DNA of 64,000 nt from Tritrichomonas musculus (GCA_039105265.1 JAPFFF010000012.1:4712001-4776000); one strand, 5' to 3'. Counted from the stretch's first letter, positions 52,697 through 62,960 are shown. Made by a program: numbers and translations. Notes: generated from the letters alone by a model not told the origin.

Positions 52697-53100
52697 AGTC
52701 ATAACGACATGTTAACGTTGAAATAATGTTGAATCAATGAATTAAGTTAACGTTATGCTTATTGAAAAGTTGAATTTTTTTGAGAGACAACTTTTTCTGA
52801 AAAAAAACTTTATCAATTCAATTTATATTTGGTATGATTTAATGAAGCATTATTATTTTGAAAGTATTAGTAAATATCATTATCATATCTATATAAATAC
52901 CAAATATATATATGTTACAGAAATGATAATTTAACTTTAAATCAACGACGATAGAAATAAAAAAGTGCCATTTTTTTGGACGATCAATTTCAACGAAACA
53001 CTTATCGTTGATCGTTGACGTTGAAATAACGAAGTTAACGTTGACAACGAGCCACCAAAAAAGTGACGCCGTTGATCAATTTTTTCAACATTGACCATCC
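52697..53100 (-). repeat. Right arm of the 41-kb-spaced inverted repeat
   Basis: Inverse copy of 11875-12242. Starts GTCATAACGACATG at the inner side and ends CATTGACCATCC outside; the final CTG expected from the left CAGGG end is absent. Differences from the left arm are few (a couple of 2-base changes, a T-run length change, and an extra ~35 bp near the inner end). The outer flank ATTTTTTGAA resembles ATTTTGAA outside the left arm. Confidence 0.8.
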
Positions 53101-53141
53101 ATTTTTTGAATTAAAATAAACGAGATTTTTTATTTTTCACT

Positions 53142-53258
53142 CTATTCACAATCATTCAGTACTTTATTTTTGCTATCTTTAATATCATGATTCATGTATA
53201 ATAAAAGTTGAACAGTTTCAATGGAGTTTTTTCGTTCCATATAATATAATAATGTCAT
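53142..53258 (-). pseudogene. C-terminal ankyrin fragment
   Basis: 39 codons on the minus strand: LLYYMERKNSIETVQLLL followed by YMNHDIKDSKNKVLNDCE and a stop, the usual last repeat of a DUF3447/ankyrin protein. Nothing upstream on this strand continues it. It is a gene remnant lying just outside the right repeat arm. Confidence 0.5.
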
Positions 53259-53544
53259 GATTCTATAACTTTTAATAAGAAAACAATCATCAAGACAATA
53301 ACTAATTTGTGGAATAAAAAGTGAAACGTTTTTAACCTCATACTGACTCTTTTGAACTTATACTTAAATATAAAAATTTGAAAATTACTCAGAGCAATTT
53401 AAAAATAACAATTCAAAGAAATTATAATTCATCTAAGCGAATATAAAACAAATCAGTTTTGTTTAGTACCATCTCATTATAATTTTTTTTGAATAATTTA
53501 TGATCATAAAAAAAAAAAAATTAAAAAAATATGCTTTAAAATAT
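53259..53544. other. Short intergenic region
   Basis: AT-rich 3' flank of the protease gene; no feature seen beyond an A-run at ~53508. Confidence 0.5.
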
Positions 53545-54528
53545 CTAAATAAGCCTTGTGTAAGGAATATATGCATCAGATGCAATACCACAAAGATTTG
53601 TAAAAGTTCCTCTTAAGATTCTGAAATATCCGGCTTCACCCCATGAAGTTCCCCATGAATTCCTGACGAGCCAGTACTCAGTTCCATCTTCAGTACCATA
53701 TCCAACAACACCAACTTCATGATTTCTGAAGTATGATGAGCATGCTGTATCAGTATAAATTCCTCCAGAGTATAATTGGAATGCTGACGCTGATGCATCA
53801 ATAGCTGAATCAACAACACCCCAATCAGCTACTTTGATCTTCAAATCAACTTCTGAATGTGGAATGACAAAGATATATGATTTTATGTATCCAGCTCCTT
53901 TTGAAGCAACAGATTCCCATTTACAGGTTTCTGTAGTAGCTGTATATGGATAATCATCACGAAGAGCAAATTTATGGTCTTGCTTATCTCTGATGTAAAC
54001 AAATGCAGTAAATCCGTTTCCACCGTTGCAACCTGCAGAATCTGGAACACAATCAACAAGGTTCTGTTCTGAAAATTGTAAAAGATTTCCAGATTCGATC
54101 TGGTAGACAGACTCGCATGCTGCAATGGCTGCAAAAGCCCAACATGAACCACATTGTCCTTGATCACGGATTTCATTAACTGCTCCTTTCTCAATCCAAT
54201 TTACTGAATCTGGAAGTGTTAATGGATCTTTATTAGATTTTACTACCTGAGCGTTGGCTGGATGAGGCTTGTCAATATGACCAAGTAAAGTTCGGTATTC
54301 ACTTGGTGTATAACAACTTAACTTATTCATTCCAAGGCGGAATTTGAGATTTGCTTTACGATTATATTCATTCACATATCTTTGATTTGCAATGAAAATT
54401 CCTAATCTGAAATGATATTCATCACCAATATAAAACTGACTGTTTGAACGCATCCAAGAAAGAAAACTCCTCTCTTCATTTAAAATCTGGAGTCGAGAAG
54501 CTGATAAGATTGAAAATAGGAAAAACAT
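53545..54528 (-). CDS. Papain-family (clan CA, C1) cysteine protease, cathepsin-L-like
   Basis: 327 residues. N-terminal hydrophobic MFFLFSILSASRL is a probable signal peptide. An inhibitor propeptide follows (ERSFLSWMRSNSQFYIGDEYHFRLGIF..NLKFRLGMNKLSCYT). The mature enzyme starts near LPDSVNWIEKGAVNEIRDQG. The active site is complete: QGQCGSCWAFAA (oxyanion Gln and nucleophile Cys, ~124-130), RNHEVGVVGYG (His, ~269) and VRNSWGTSWGE (Asn, ~289). CNGG follows DCVPDSAG. Length and layout match the secreted or lysosomal CP family of trichomonads that degrades host proteins. Intact. Confidence 0.95.
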   Translation of the reverse strand: MFFLFSILSASRLQILNEERSFLSWMRSNSQFYIGDEYHFRLGIFIANQRYVNEYNRKANLKFRLGMNKLSCYTPSEYRTLLGHIDKPHPANAQVVKSNKDPLTLPDSVNWIEKGAVNEIRDQGQCGSCWAFAAIAACESVYQIESGNLLQFSEQNLVDCVPDSAGCNGGNGFTAFVYIRDKQDHKFALRDDYPYTATTETCKWESVASKGAGYIKSYIFVIPHSEVDLKIKVADWGVVDSAIDASASAFQLYSGGIYTDTACSSYFRNHEVGVVGYGTEDGTEYWLVRNSWGTSWGEAGYFRILRGTFTNLCGIASDAYIPYTRLI

Positions 54529-55153
54529 GTTAAAATCTTGTTATCCGACTTCTCAAAATTTCTGTATATTTGAATGTTGTAAAAAAAGTACAGAAGATTT
54601 TTATTCCAAAAAAATTTTTCATTTAATATTGCCTTTTTTGGGAAACGATTATCAGAACCCCCTTAAAATTCAATATTTTTCTTTTTAACTGTTATGAAAA
54701 ACAAAGATAAGACAAAAAAATAGAGTTGATATAAAAATATTTTAGATTATTTTATTAATATTATTATATTTCATATATTAATCTTTATTAAATATTTTAT
54801 AGTAATAAAATTTAAACATTAAATTGAAATATAGATATAAACATATTTTTTTATACAAGTATAATTGAATAGTTTATATCAATTTTTTAAACTAATTTTG
54901 AATATAAATATTTTAATATGTTATTAAGAATAACTTTAAATTAACATTTATTAATAAATAAAAATATAAATTTAAAAAATTATTATAATTTCTGATATCA
55001 AAATCAGATAATTCCAATAATACATCCTAACACTCCTCATTATCAGAAAAAAGATTGACAGTCGTTATCAACTCCTGAGAGTAAACAAATCTACTTTAAT
55101 AGGAATCAAAATTTTTTAAAAAAAAAAATTGTCACAAATTTTTGGAAAATGTA
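54529..55153. promoter_or_regulatory. Upstream region of the protease gene
   Basis: AT-rich, no ORF. Spans from the protease start to the target-site copy of the hAT-like element (TTTCCAAC 55154-55161). Confidence 0.4.
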
Positions 55154-55161
55154 TTTCCAAC

Positions 55162-56413
55162 TAGACTTGTTATTCTCCGATTCTCGAGATCGATAATTGA
55201 TTGACTTTTTGATATCGATACATAAATATACACAGATTCTCGAGATCGATTTCAGAGATCGAGAATTTTTTTTCTCAGCTTTTGATATCAGAATTTTCAA
55301 TTAAACTTTTTGATATATATATGATCGTAATTCATTCTCAAATATTTCATAAAAAAGAATGTATTTTTTGATAGACCCTATTAAGGTATTCATTCAATTT
55401 TGTAGTATTCAAAAAGTGACAACAAAAATACAAATTTTGCGAAAAATATCATAATAAATTTTAATTTTTTATATTAAATATTCATAAAAAAATAATATCA
55501 TTATATAATATATTTAAATTATTCTATATCTTGCTAAAAGTAGAGATAATTTCATAAATAATCACTCAGCTAATCTTTTCAACCTGAGTTAAAATTTGAA
55601 AAATTGGACATATTTTTTGATTTTGAAAAGAATTATTTTAAAAAATCAAAAATTCCGACGCTGGGGACTTTATTTTGGATAGATTTTTACTTTGAATACT
55701 TTACATATTTTTACTTTTCAGAAATCTTTATTTTCTCACAATTATTCAATTGTTTATATCTTACAATCTCACAATTATTTCTTATAAAAATGCACAATAT
55801 TCTGAAGTATATAATAATTTCATAGAATTGATCTCAATTTTCTTATGATTCAAATATTTCATAAAAATTTAATTCAATTTAATAAATTAACTAAAAAATA
55901 TATCTTATATTTAAAATTGCATTTTCCTCATATTTGCTATGATATTTATACAAAACATCATTTTTTTTTCTAAACTTATCAAATTGTAAAATTTTCATTC
56001 AAAAAGAAAAATTAATTTATTTTTATATTTTACGTTAATTTTACCATTATATTTAGTAAATAAATTGATGTCATCATATATTTTATTATATTACAATATG
56101 ATATCATATACTGCTTTTGTTCAACCTTAATATGGTCTTTTTTGATTTTAATCTTAAAATAAACATCAATACATTCTATTATTTATTTTTAGATATAATA
56201 AAATCACAAATAACAATGATAAAAAAAGATAAATCTGTTTGAGATCTCGAGATCTCGGTAATTGATATCAAGTTTACAATTATTTTTATATCACATTTCA
56301 TATCTGATATCTTGATAATCGATAATCTCGATATCAGATTTGTAAACTGATAATCGAGTATCAGATGTAAAAAAGTGACGTTTTTGATATCGATTCTCAA
56401 AATAACAAGTCTA
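55162..56413. mobile_element. hAT-like non-autonomous element (1252 bp) with perfect 8-bp target duplication
   Basis: Ends TAGACTTGTTATT ... AATAACAAGTCTA (13-bp perfect inverted repeats, continuing imperfectly into GATTCTCGAGATCG / GATATCGATTCTC). Flanked on both sides by TTTCCAAC (55154-55161 and 56414-56421). Subterminal regions are full of GATATC, ATCGAT and CTCGAG words. No transposase frame inside. A truncated, diverged copy lies at 19852-19975, so the element is repetitive. Confidence 0.8.
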
Positions 56414-56661
56414 TTTCCAACCAACATCAAGATTAAATCAAATATTAAGTAATAATATTTCTACTATATATCGTAGAAATGCATAATCAATATTTTGACA
56501 AACAAATGTCATATTTTTTAATATCTGCCATTTTAACAAAAATTCAAAACTATGAAGGAATATTAAAAGTGTCATAATCATTTCTATTCAATTTTCGGCA
56601 TTTTTTCAAAATTTTAAAATTTTTCAATTAAAAATTTTGTGACATAATTTTATTTTTTTTT

Positions 56662-57159
56662 ATGATAGAAAGTAACATTAAACCCTACTTCCCACTTTTA
56701 CCATTTGAATTCGATATTAATTATTTTATTCTAAAGGAAGATGTAGAATTAATCAGTGAACCAACCTCAAATATTGATAATGAAGAATCAAATAATTATA
56801 GTGAACCTGATGTAGATAATACAAATACTAGCGATTCCTGTTTTGATTCAAAACCAATAAATCTTGAACTTAGAAAGAAAAGCTCAATCGACTTGGATGA
56901 AAGAGCTTCTAATTTCAAGTTTTCATTCTATAAAATTTTTACCTTAAGAAAGAAGTTTCCAAAGAAATATGTTCTTTTAATCCATAATGAAATATGCCAA
57001 AAATTGAAACTCAGAAAAGCAACCCGTGATGAAACAAGATCAATCAACAAATATTTTGTTAATTTTGCTCCATATTCCGATATAATTATTTTATTCATCA
57101 AAAACAATATCGATACAATATTAAAAAACCTACCAAAGCTAAAAGAAGTATTAAAATGA
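56662..57159 (+). CDS. Hypothetical protein, trichomonad-type
   Basis: 165 residues from ATG 56662. N-terminal half short hydrophobic then acidic (SEPTSNIDNEESNNYSEPDVDN). The C-terminal half is helical: FTLRKKFPKKYVLLIHNEICQKL, then TRDETRSINKYFVNFAPYSDIIILFI and a final helix. The conserved-looking spacing of the C-terminal half suggests a small folded domain, but I recognise no family. The frame is intact with codon use like its neighbours. Next downstream at 526 bp is a phosphatase gene on the same strand. Confidence 0.6.
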   Translation: MIESNIKPYFPLLPFEFDINYFILKEDVELISEPTSNIDNEESNNYSEPDVDNTNTSDSCFDSKPINLELRKKSSIDLDERASNFKFSFYKIFTLRKKFPKKYVLLIHNEICQKLKLRKATRDETRSINKYFVNFAPYSDIIILFIKNNIDTILKNLPKLKEVLK

Positions 57160-57685
57160 ATCATATAGTTTTATTAAACATGAATATTGATAAATACCTT
57201 TCTATCTTTAAAAAATTTTTTTTAATACAAATTATACCAACATTTATAAATCAGAATAATTGAGAAATCCTTTTATTTTCAGGAAATAATAAAATCTCTG
57301 TTTCCGCAAATATTTTTTGAGAAGATCTCTCAATTTTGTAAATATTTTAAAATAAATATTTAAATAAATTGATATATATTTAAAAATAAAATGAAAATTT
57401 ATTGGAATGTTCTAGATATTTTATTATTATATTTTATATTTATAATGAGTGTATTAATTATGATAAATTAGGAATATTTAAAAATATGAAAATGAATTTA
57501 TTATGAGAAAATTTAGTTTATATAATAATTGGTATAAAAAAGAGTATAGAAAATTTGTGATTATCACAAAAAAAGATTTGCGGAGTACATACATATAAAG
57601 CTCTATAATATTAAATAAATATAAATTCAACATACAAAAAATCAAATTAATATACAATCCTTGATTTCACTTCAAAATTTTACAA
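57160..57685. promoter_or_regulatory. Upstream region of the phosphatase gene
   Basis: AT-rich, no ORF. CTTCAAAATTTTACAA directly precedes the ATG at 57686 and is very like the leader of the gene at 47934. Confidence 0.4.
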
Positions 57686-58984
57686 ATGACAAAAACAGCT
57701 CCATACATTTTAGCAGCCTACTCTTTGATATCATCAGATTCATTACAGCATAATTTATCTGTTGGATATATATTAGAAGATGGAAATCCGATTCCATCGT
57801 TTGATGAAAAATCATTAATTGATTTGTGCTCAGAAGCTCAAAGAATATTGGCGAAAGAAAGAAATGTCCTTACAATTGAAGGTGACTTAATCGTTGTTGG
57901 AGACATTCATGGCAGTTTTCATGATTTATTACGTATTTTAAATTTTGTTGAAAAAAACAATTCAAAAGTTTTATTTCTTGGCGATTTTGTTGATAGAGGA
58001 GATTTTTCATTGGAATGCATCACAATTTTACTTGCATTAAAAGTTGTTCATCCAGATCGATATTTCCTAATTAGAGGAAATCATGAATTTGATTCATTAT
58101 GCAGCAAATACGGTTTCAAAAGTGAAATTATTACATTGAAAAAATCAAAACCCCTTGTATTAGAAGAAGATCAAAATACCTGTAAATATCAATTTGAACA
58201 TCCTAATACGGCAAACTGCTATAAGTATTCACAAACATTATATGATGCTTTTATTAGAGTTTTTTCTTATTTACCAATCGCAGCCGTAATAAATAAAACA
58301 ACTTTTTGTATTCATGGCGGTTTAAGCCCAAAATTAGACCTTATCGATGACATAGAAGAATTAATTAAAAGACCAATAAATGACTTTAAAAATAATGCAC
58401 TTTTCTCTGATCTCATCTGGAGCGATCCTTCATATGGATCTAGTGTATTATTTAATGAAAGTCCTAGAGGGAAAGGCTATTTATATAATAATGAATCAGT
58501 TTCAAATTTCCTGAAAAGAAACTCTTTGAATAGAATGATTCGAGCTCATCAATGCGTTGTAAGTGGTTCCGCTACAAATAAAGGTGACAAATGCATCACT
58601 GTCTTTTCTGCTTCTTCTTATGATAATTTGTTAAACAATTCATCAGCAGTGTTACAACTTTTCCAAAAGGAAGATACATTTAAAATTACAACTTTTCCTC
58701 CTTTACGAAGACTACAAAAAATAGATGCTTTTTACTACAAAGTCCAATCCCTAAATTTAAACAATAGTGATGCTCATTCATGCTTTTCTTTGCTTCATCC
58801 AAAATTATATTCTAGTGGATCTGTCAGGATATTTACAAATCTAGGTACTAGCATAAAATCGGAAAAAGAACCGGCAAAAAAGTTTTCTCAAACAAAGCTA
58901 CCCCTTCTTTTGAAATCAAAATTTATTACAAGTCGTAGAAAATCTTCATTAGCTCCTATAGATATAAAGTGTGAAGAAATATAA
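57686..58984 (+). CDS. PPP-family serine/threonine protein phosphatase (PP1/PP2A-like)
   Basis: 432 residues. The metal-binding signatures are intact: GDIHGSFHD (~72), GDFVDRGDFS (~98), RGNHEF (~130), then IHGGLSP and the IRAHQCV His motif. Between GNHE and the second half lies an insertion of about 25 residues (KKSKPLVLEEDQNTCKY..) compared with PP1/PP2A, and ~100 extra residues follow the catalytic core, ending in a basic tail (KSKFITSRRKSS). This makes it a divergent PPP member. It removes phosphate from Ser/Thr; targets unknown. Trichomonads have a large set of PPP enzymes. Frame intact. Confidence 0.9.
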   Translation: MTKTAPYILAAYSLISSDSLQHNLSVGYILEDGNPIPSFDEKSLIDLCSEAQRILAKERNVLTIEGDLIVVGDIHGSFHDLLRILNFVEKNNSKVLFLGDFVDRGDFSLECITILLALKVVHPDRYFLIRGNHEFDSLCSKYGFKSEIITLKKSKPLVLEEDQNTCKYQFEHPNTANCYKYSQTLYDAFIRVFSYLPIAAVINKTTFCIHGGLSPKLDLIDDIEELIKRPINDFKNNALFSDLIWSDPSYGSSVLFNESPRGKGYLYNNESVSNFLKRNSLNRMIRAHQCVVSGSATNKGDKCITVFSASSYDNLLNNSSAVLQLFQKEDTFKITTFPPLRRLQKIDAFYYKVQSLNLNNSDAHSCFSLLHPKLYSSGSVRIFTNLGTSIKSEKEPAKKFSQTKLPLLLKSKFITSRRKSSLAPIDIKCEEI

Positions 58985-59271
58985 TTATAATTTAGATATA
59001 CTACTATAATAGGCAGTAGAACCAAATATATTAAATATATTAATAAAAAATTACGCGCAAATATAAGTTTTTTTTTTCCCTTAAAGTTTTGATGAATGAA
59101 ATAAATTATATCTCTATTCAACCTGAAAACAAAATTAGCTTTTGGAAAAAAATAATATCATTGAGTATAAAAATGCAAAATGCAACAAATTGTGAAAGAT
59201 TTCTAAAAGAACATAAATCATTAAAATACAGTTCTTTTTTTTTTTTTTTTCAACATAATGATTAAATTTTT
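58985..59271. other. Short intergenic region
   Basis: AT-rich with T-runs; nothing recognised. Confidence 0.5.
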
Positions 59272-59564
59272 TTCACAAATTCTCTTTATTTGATATTTCA
59301 GATAAGAGTTCAACGATTTCTGTTACATTATTTTTTTTTTGCATAATCAACTGCAGATTTGTAAAAATATTCATTCATAAATTCCACAGATTAAATGAAT
59401 GTTTATGATATAAAATGTCTTTAATATTGACATCAATGTCTTTATGTGATAATAATGATCGAACAATTTCTGTAGATTCATTCCAAACAGCATAAATAAG
59501 AGCGGTTTCATATAAATACTTGATTTTCAATTCTCATTGTGTTAACAAATTCTTCCATGCTCAT
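59272..59564 (-). pseudogene. Ankyrin (DUF3447-type) gene remnant
   Basis: Minus strand. ETALIYAVWNESTEIVRSLL then SHKDIDVNIKDILYHKH is a clear ankyrin repeat; after a stop come MNEYFYKSAVDYAKK and, in another frame, NNVTEIVELLSEISNK, the usual final repeat. At least two frame changes and one stop. The first ATG would be at 59564 (MSMEEFVNTMRIENQ). The remnant directly precedes the tRNA-Phe-linked repeats. Confidence 0.55.
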
Positions 59565-59595
59565 TTGTTAGATTAAAAAGTAAACAAAAAAAAAG

Positions 59596-60355
59596 TTTGG
59601 GACTTCGCGGACTGAACGTTTATTAAAATAACTTTAATGCATTAGAGTAAATTAAGATAAAAAATAACGTGAAAGTTAATCAATATAAAATGATAAAAAT
59701 AAAAGAAGAGCATAACGTTAAACAAGAGATTCGCATATACAAATGGTCAAGGTAATGCAGTTGTTGTGAAAAAGTGAACGAGTTACATGAGTGTAATTTG
59801 GCACGACCAATAAAATCGATGATGAATACAACAACTGCGATCGACAAGAAGTAGAAAAGAGTGGTCGATCAGTGAGAAATTAATACAAAAGAGTATGAAT
59901 AATTAGTGTCATATGACAAATGTGAGTGATCAATACGGACTGAAGTGAGACAATTGAGTATGATTAGTGGGACAAACAATGAGACAAAAGCAAGACAAAT
60001 GAATGAGGTAGTTTAGGGGAAAAGTGAGGTAAAGAGTGTGATCAAGTGTAGTGGTTCTAATATTTATGGGTAAATATGCTGGAAAATGCTGAAATTGAAA
60101 TTTATCATGGAATTTAAAATAAGACAATTAGGCCGTTAAATATGTTTGGAGAGTAAGACAGTAAAAAATGAAAAGGGATTTGAGCGTATATAAGATGTTT
60201 AAGGGTTAAAAAAGGGTAAAATGTTGGTTTTGTGGATATAATTTGAAAATAAGAAAAAATTTGAGTAAAATGGATAAAAAACCATATTTGAGATCAACCT
60301 CTAGTGAATAACATGGAAAAGAGGATGTGACGTCCCTACTGCCCTACAAAAAAAA
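59596..60355. repeat. tRNA-Phe-linked non-coding repeat unit, copy 1 (760 bp)
   Basis: Begins with TTTGGGACTTCGCGGACT (59596-59613), which equals the terminator-side 3 T plus the last 15 nt of the tRNA-Phe gene at 62753. The body (from ..GTTTATTAAAATAACTTTAA to ..CTACTGCCCTAC plus an A-run) is repeated in copy 2 at high identity. It has no ORF and lacks the large minisatellite; only one or two minisatellite-like units appear near 59918. Confidence 0.85.
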
Positions 60356-62750
60356 TTTGGGACTTCGCGGACTGACTGTTTATTAAAATAACTTTAATGC
60401 ATTAGAGTAAATTAAGAAATAAAATAACGTGAAAGTTAATCAATATAAAAGGGTAGAAATAATAGAAAAGCATAACATTAAACAAGAGTCTCGCATAAAA
60501 GATGGTCAAGGTATTGCAGTTGTTGTGAAAAAGTGAACGAGTTACATGAGTGTAATTTGGTACGAACAATAAGATCGATGATGAATACAACAACTGCGAT
60601 CGACAAGAAGTAGAAAAGAGTGGTCGATCAGTGAGAAATTGATACAAAAGAGTATGAATAATTAACGTCAAAGATATGACAAAAAAGTGTGATCAATTCG
60701 GACTAATGAGAGACGAATGTGAGTGATCAATTGGTACTAAAAGTGAGACGAATGTGACTGATCAATTGGTACTAAAAGTGAGACAAATGTGACTGATCAA
60801 TTGGACTAAAAGTGAGACGAATGTGAGTGATCAATTGGTACTAAAAGTGAGACAAATGTGACTGATCAATTGGACTAAAAGTGAGACAAATGTGAGTGAT
60901 CAATTGGACTAAAAGTGAGACGAATGTGAGTGATCAATTGGACTAAAAGTGAGACGAATGTGAGTGATCAATTGGTACTAAAAGTGAGACGAATGTGAGT
61001 GATCAATTGGTACTAAAAGTGAGACGAATGTGAGTGATCAATTGGTACTAAAAATGAGACAAATGTGAGTGATCAATTGGTACTAAAAGTGAGACGAATG
61101 TGAGTGATCAATTGGTACTAAAAGTGAGACGAATGTGACTGATCAATTGGACTAAAAGTGAGACGAATGTGAGTGATCAATTGGTACTAAAAGTGAGACG
61201 AATGTGAGTGATCAATTGGTACTAAAAGTGAGACGAATGTGAGTGATCAATTGGACTAAAAGTGAGACGAATGTGAGTGATCAATTGGACTAAAAGTGAG
61301 ACGAATGTGAGTGATCAATTGGTACTAAAAGTGAGACGAATGTGAGTGATCAATTGGTACTAAAAGTGAGACGAATGTGAGTGATCAATTGGTACTAAAA
61401 GTGAGACAAATGTGACTGATCAATTGGTACTAAAAGTGAGACGAATGTGAGTGATCAATTGGTACTAAAAGTGAGACGAATGTGAGTGATCAATTGGTAC
61501 TAAAAGTGAGACGAATGTGAGTGATCAATTGGTACTAAAAATGAGACGAATGTGAGTGATCAATTGGACTAAAAGTGAGACGAATGTGAGTGATCAATTG
61601 GTACTAAAAGTGAGACGAATGTGAGTGATCAATTGGTACTAAAAGTGAGACGAATGTGAGTGATCAATTGGTACTAAAAGTGAGACAAATGTGACTGATC
61701 AATTGGTACTAAAAGTGAGACGAATGTGAGTGATCAATTGGTACTAAAAGTGAGACGAATGTGAGTGATCAATTGGTACTAAAAGTGAGACGAATGTGAG
61801 TGATCAATTGGTACTAAAAGTGAGACGAATGTGAGTGATCAATTGGTACTAAAAATGAGACAAATGTGAGTGATCAATTGGTACTAAAAGTGAGACGAAT
61901 GTGAGTGATCAATTGGTACTAAAAGTGAGACGAATGTGAGTGATCAATTGGTACTAAAAATGAGACAAATGTGACTGAATAATTGGACTAAAAGTGAGAC
62001 AAAAATGTGAACAATTGAACTAAAAAAAAAAATGAGACAGATGTGAGTGACTAATACGGACTAAAGTGAGACAATTGAGTATGTTGGTTGGACAAACAAT
62101 GAGACAAATGTGTGTGATCAATTTGAATAAAAGCAAGACAAATGAATGAGGTAGTTTAGGATAAAAGTGAGGTAAAGAGTGTGATCAAGTGTAGTGGTTC
62201 TAAAAAAGGGAATACTGATGTGCTAACAATGCGGTAAATTAAAGGGGAAATATTGAAACTGGAGACTGATTAGAAAAGTGAGGTTGATCAATGATGGAAT
62301 TTGAAAATTTGGAAGTAGTGAAAATGATAAAAAATACATAGAAATTAAAAGGAAAATAGCATGATTAAGAAGGTTAGGTAGAGTAAAATTAACATGGTAG
62401 AAAAAAATTTGAAGAAATTGTAGAGTTGAAAAGAAAAAGTGATAACATGGTAATATTTGTAGGTAAATATGCTGGAAAATGCTGAAATTGATATTTAACA
62501 TGGAAATTAAAATAAGACCATTAGGCCTTTAAATTTGTTTGGAGGGTAAGACAGTAAAAATTGAAAAGGTATTTGAGCGTATATAAGGTTTTTAAGGGTT
62601 AAAAAAGGGTAAAATGTTGGTTTTGTGGATAAAATTTGAAAATAAGAAAAAAATTGAGTAACATGGATAAAAAACCAGATTTGAGATCAACCTCTGGTGA
62701 ATAACATGGATAAGAGGTCGTGACTGCCCCTACTGCCCTACAAAAAAAAA
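60356..62750. repeat. tRNA-Phe-linked non-coding repeat unit, copy 2 (2395 bp) with expanded minisatellite
   Basis: Starts with the same 18-bp word (60356-60373) and ends at the A-run before the intact tRNA-Phe, where the word occurs a third time (62751-62768). Its left ~320 bp and right ~300 bp match copy 1. Between them it has an expanded ~34-bp minisatellite and an extra ~230-bp segment (about 62210-62450) missing from copy 1. No coding potential. Confidence 0.85.
60690..61990. repeat. Minisatellite, about 37 copies of a 33/35-bp unit
   Basis: Unit GTGAGACGAATGTGAGTGATC + AATTGGTACTAAAA (35 bp) or with GGACTAAAA (33 bp). Variants are confined to three positions: CGAATG/CAAATG, GAGTGATC/GACTGATC, GGTACT/GGACT. 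Each unit contains overlapping palindromes TGATCA and CAATTG. Borders are degenerate on both sides. Confidence 0.9.
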
Positions 62751-62752
62751 TT

Positions 62753-62825
62753 TGGGACTTCGCGGACTCGAACCACGTACCTTACGATCTTCAGTCGTAC
62801 GCTCTCCCAGGTGAGCTAAAGTCCC
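62753..62825 (-). tRNA. tRNA-Phe(GAA)
   Basis: Complete cloverleaf on the minus strand: acceptor GGGACTT/AAGTCCC, anticodon stem TACGA/TCGTA around CTGAAGA (anticodon GAA), T arm with GGTTCGAGTCC, discriminator A. Its 3' terminal 15 nt occur twice more upstream in window coordinates (59599-59613, 60359-60373). A T9 terminator (62742-62750 complement) follows the 3' end. Confidence 0.95.
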
Positions 62826-62960
62826 GCTGATTGTATTGTTTGCTTTTTAATATTTAATGAAATTCTGAAAATTGTGGATAATAATCGAAAAGTAACATTA
62901 AGAAGATGCAAATCTAGATACATATCAATTATTCCTTTTCTTATAATTTTGCTGTAAAAC

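Noticed and set aside
11875-53100. Maverick/Polinton element as explanation of the 41-kb inverted-repeat pair
   Set aside because: I see no protein-primed polymerase B, retroviral-type integrase, packaging ATPase or capsid-like gene between the arms, and the interior is mostly host genes.
55604-55825. 73-codon ORF inside the hAT-like element
   Set aside because: Phe/Tyr/Ile-rich chance ORF, not similar to a transposase.
60690-61990. CRISPR-like array
   Set aside because: Units are contiguous with no unique spacers; it is a minisatellite in a eukaryotic genome.
62223-62501. 92-codon minus-strand ORF in the tRNA-Phe-linked repeat (and similar ORFs at 60402 and 59930)
   Set aside because: Not conserved between the two copies of the repeat and without any domain.
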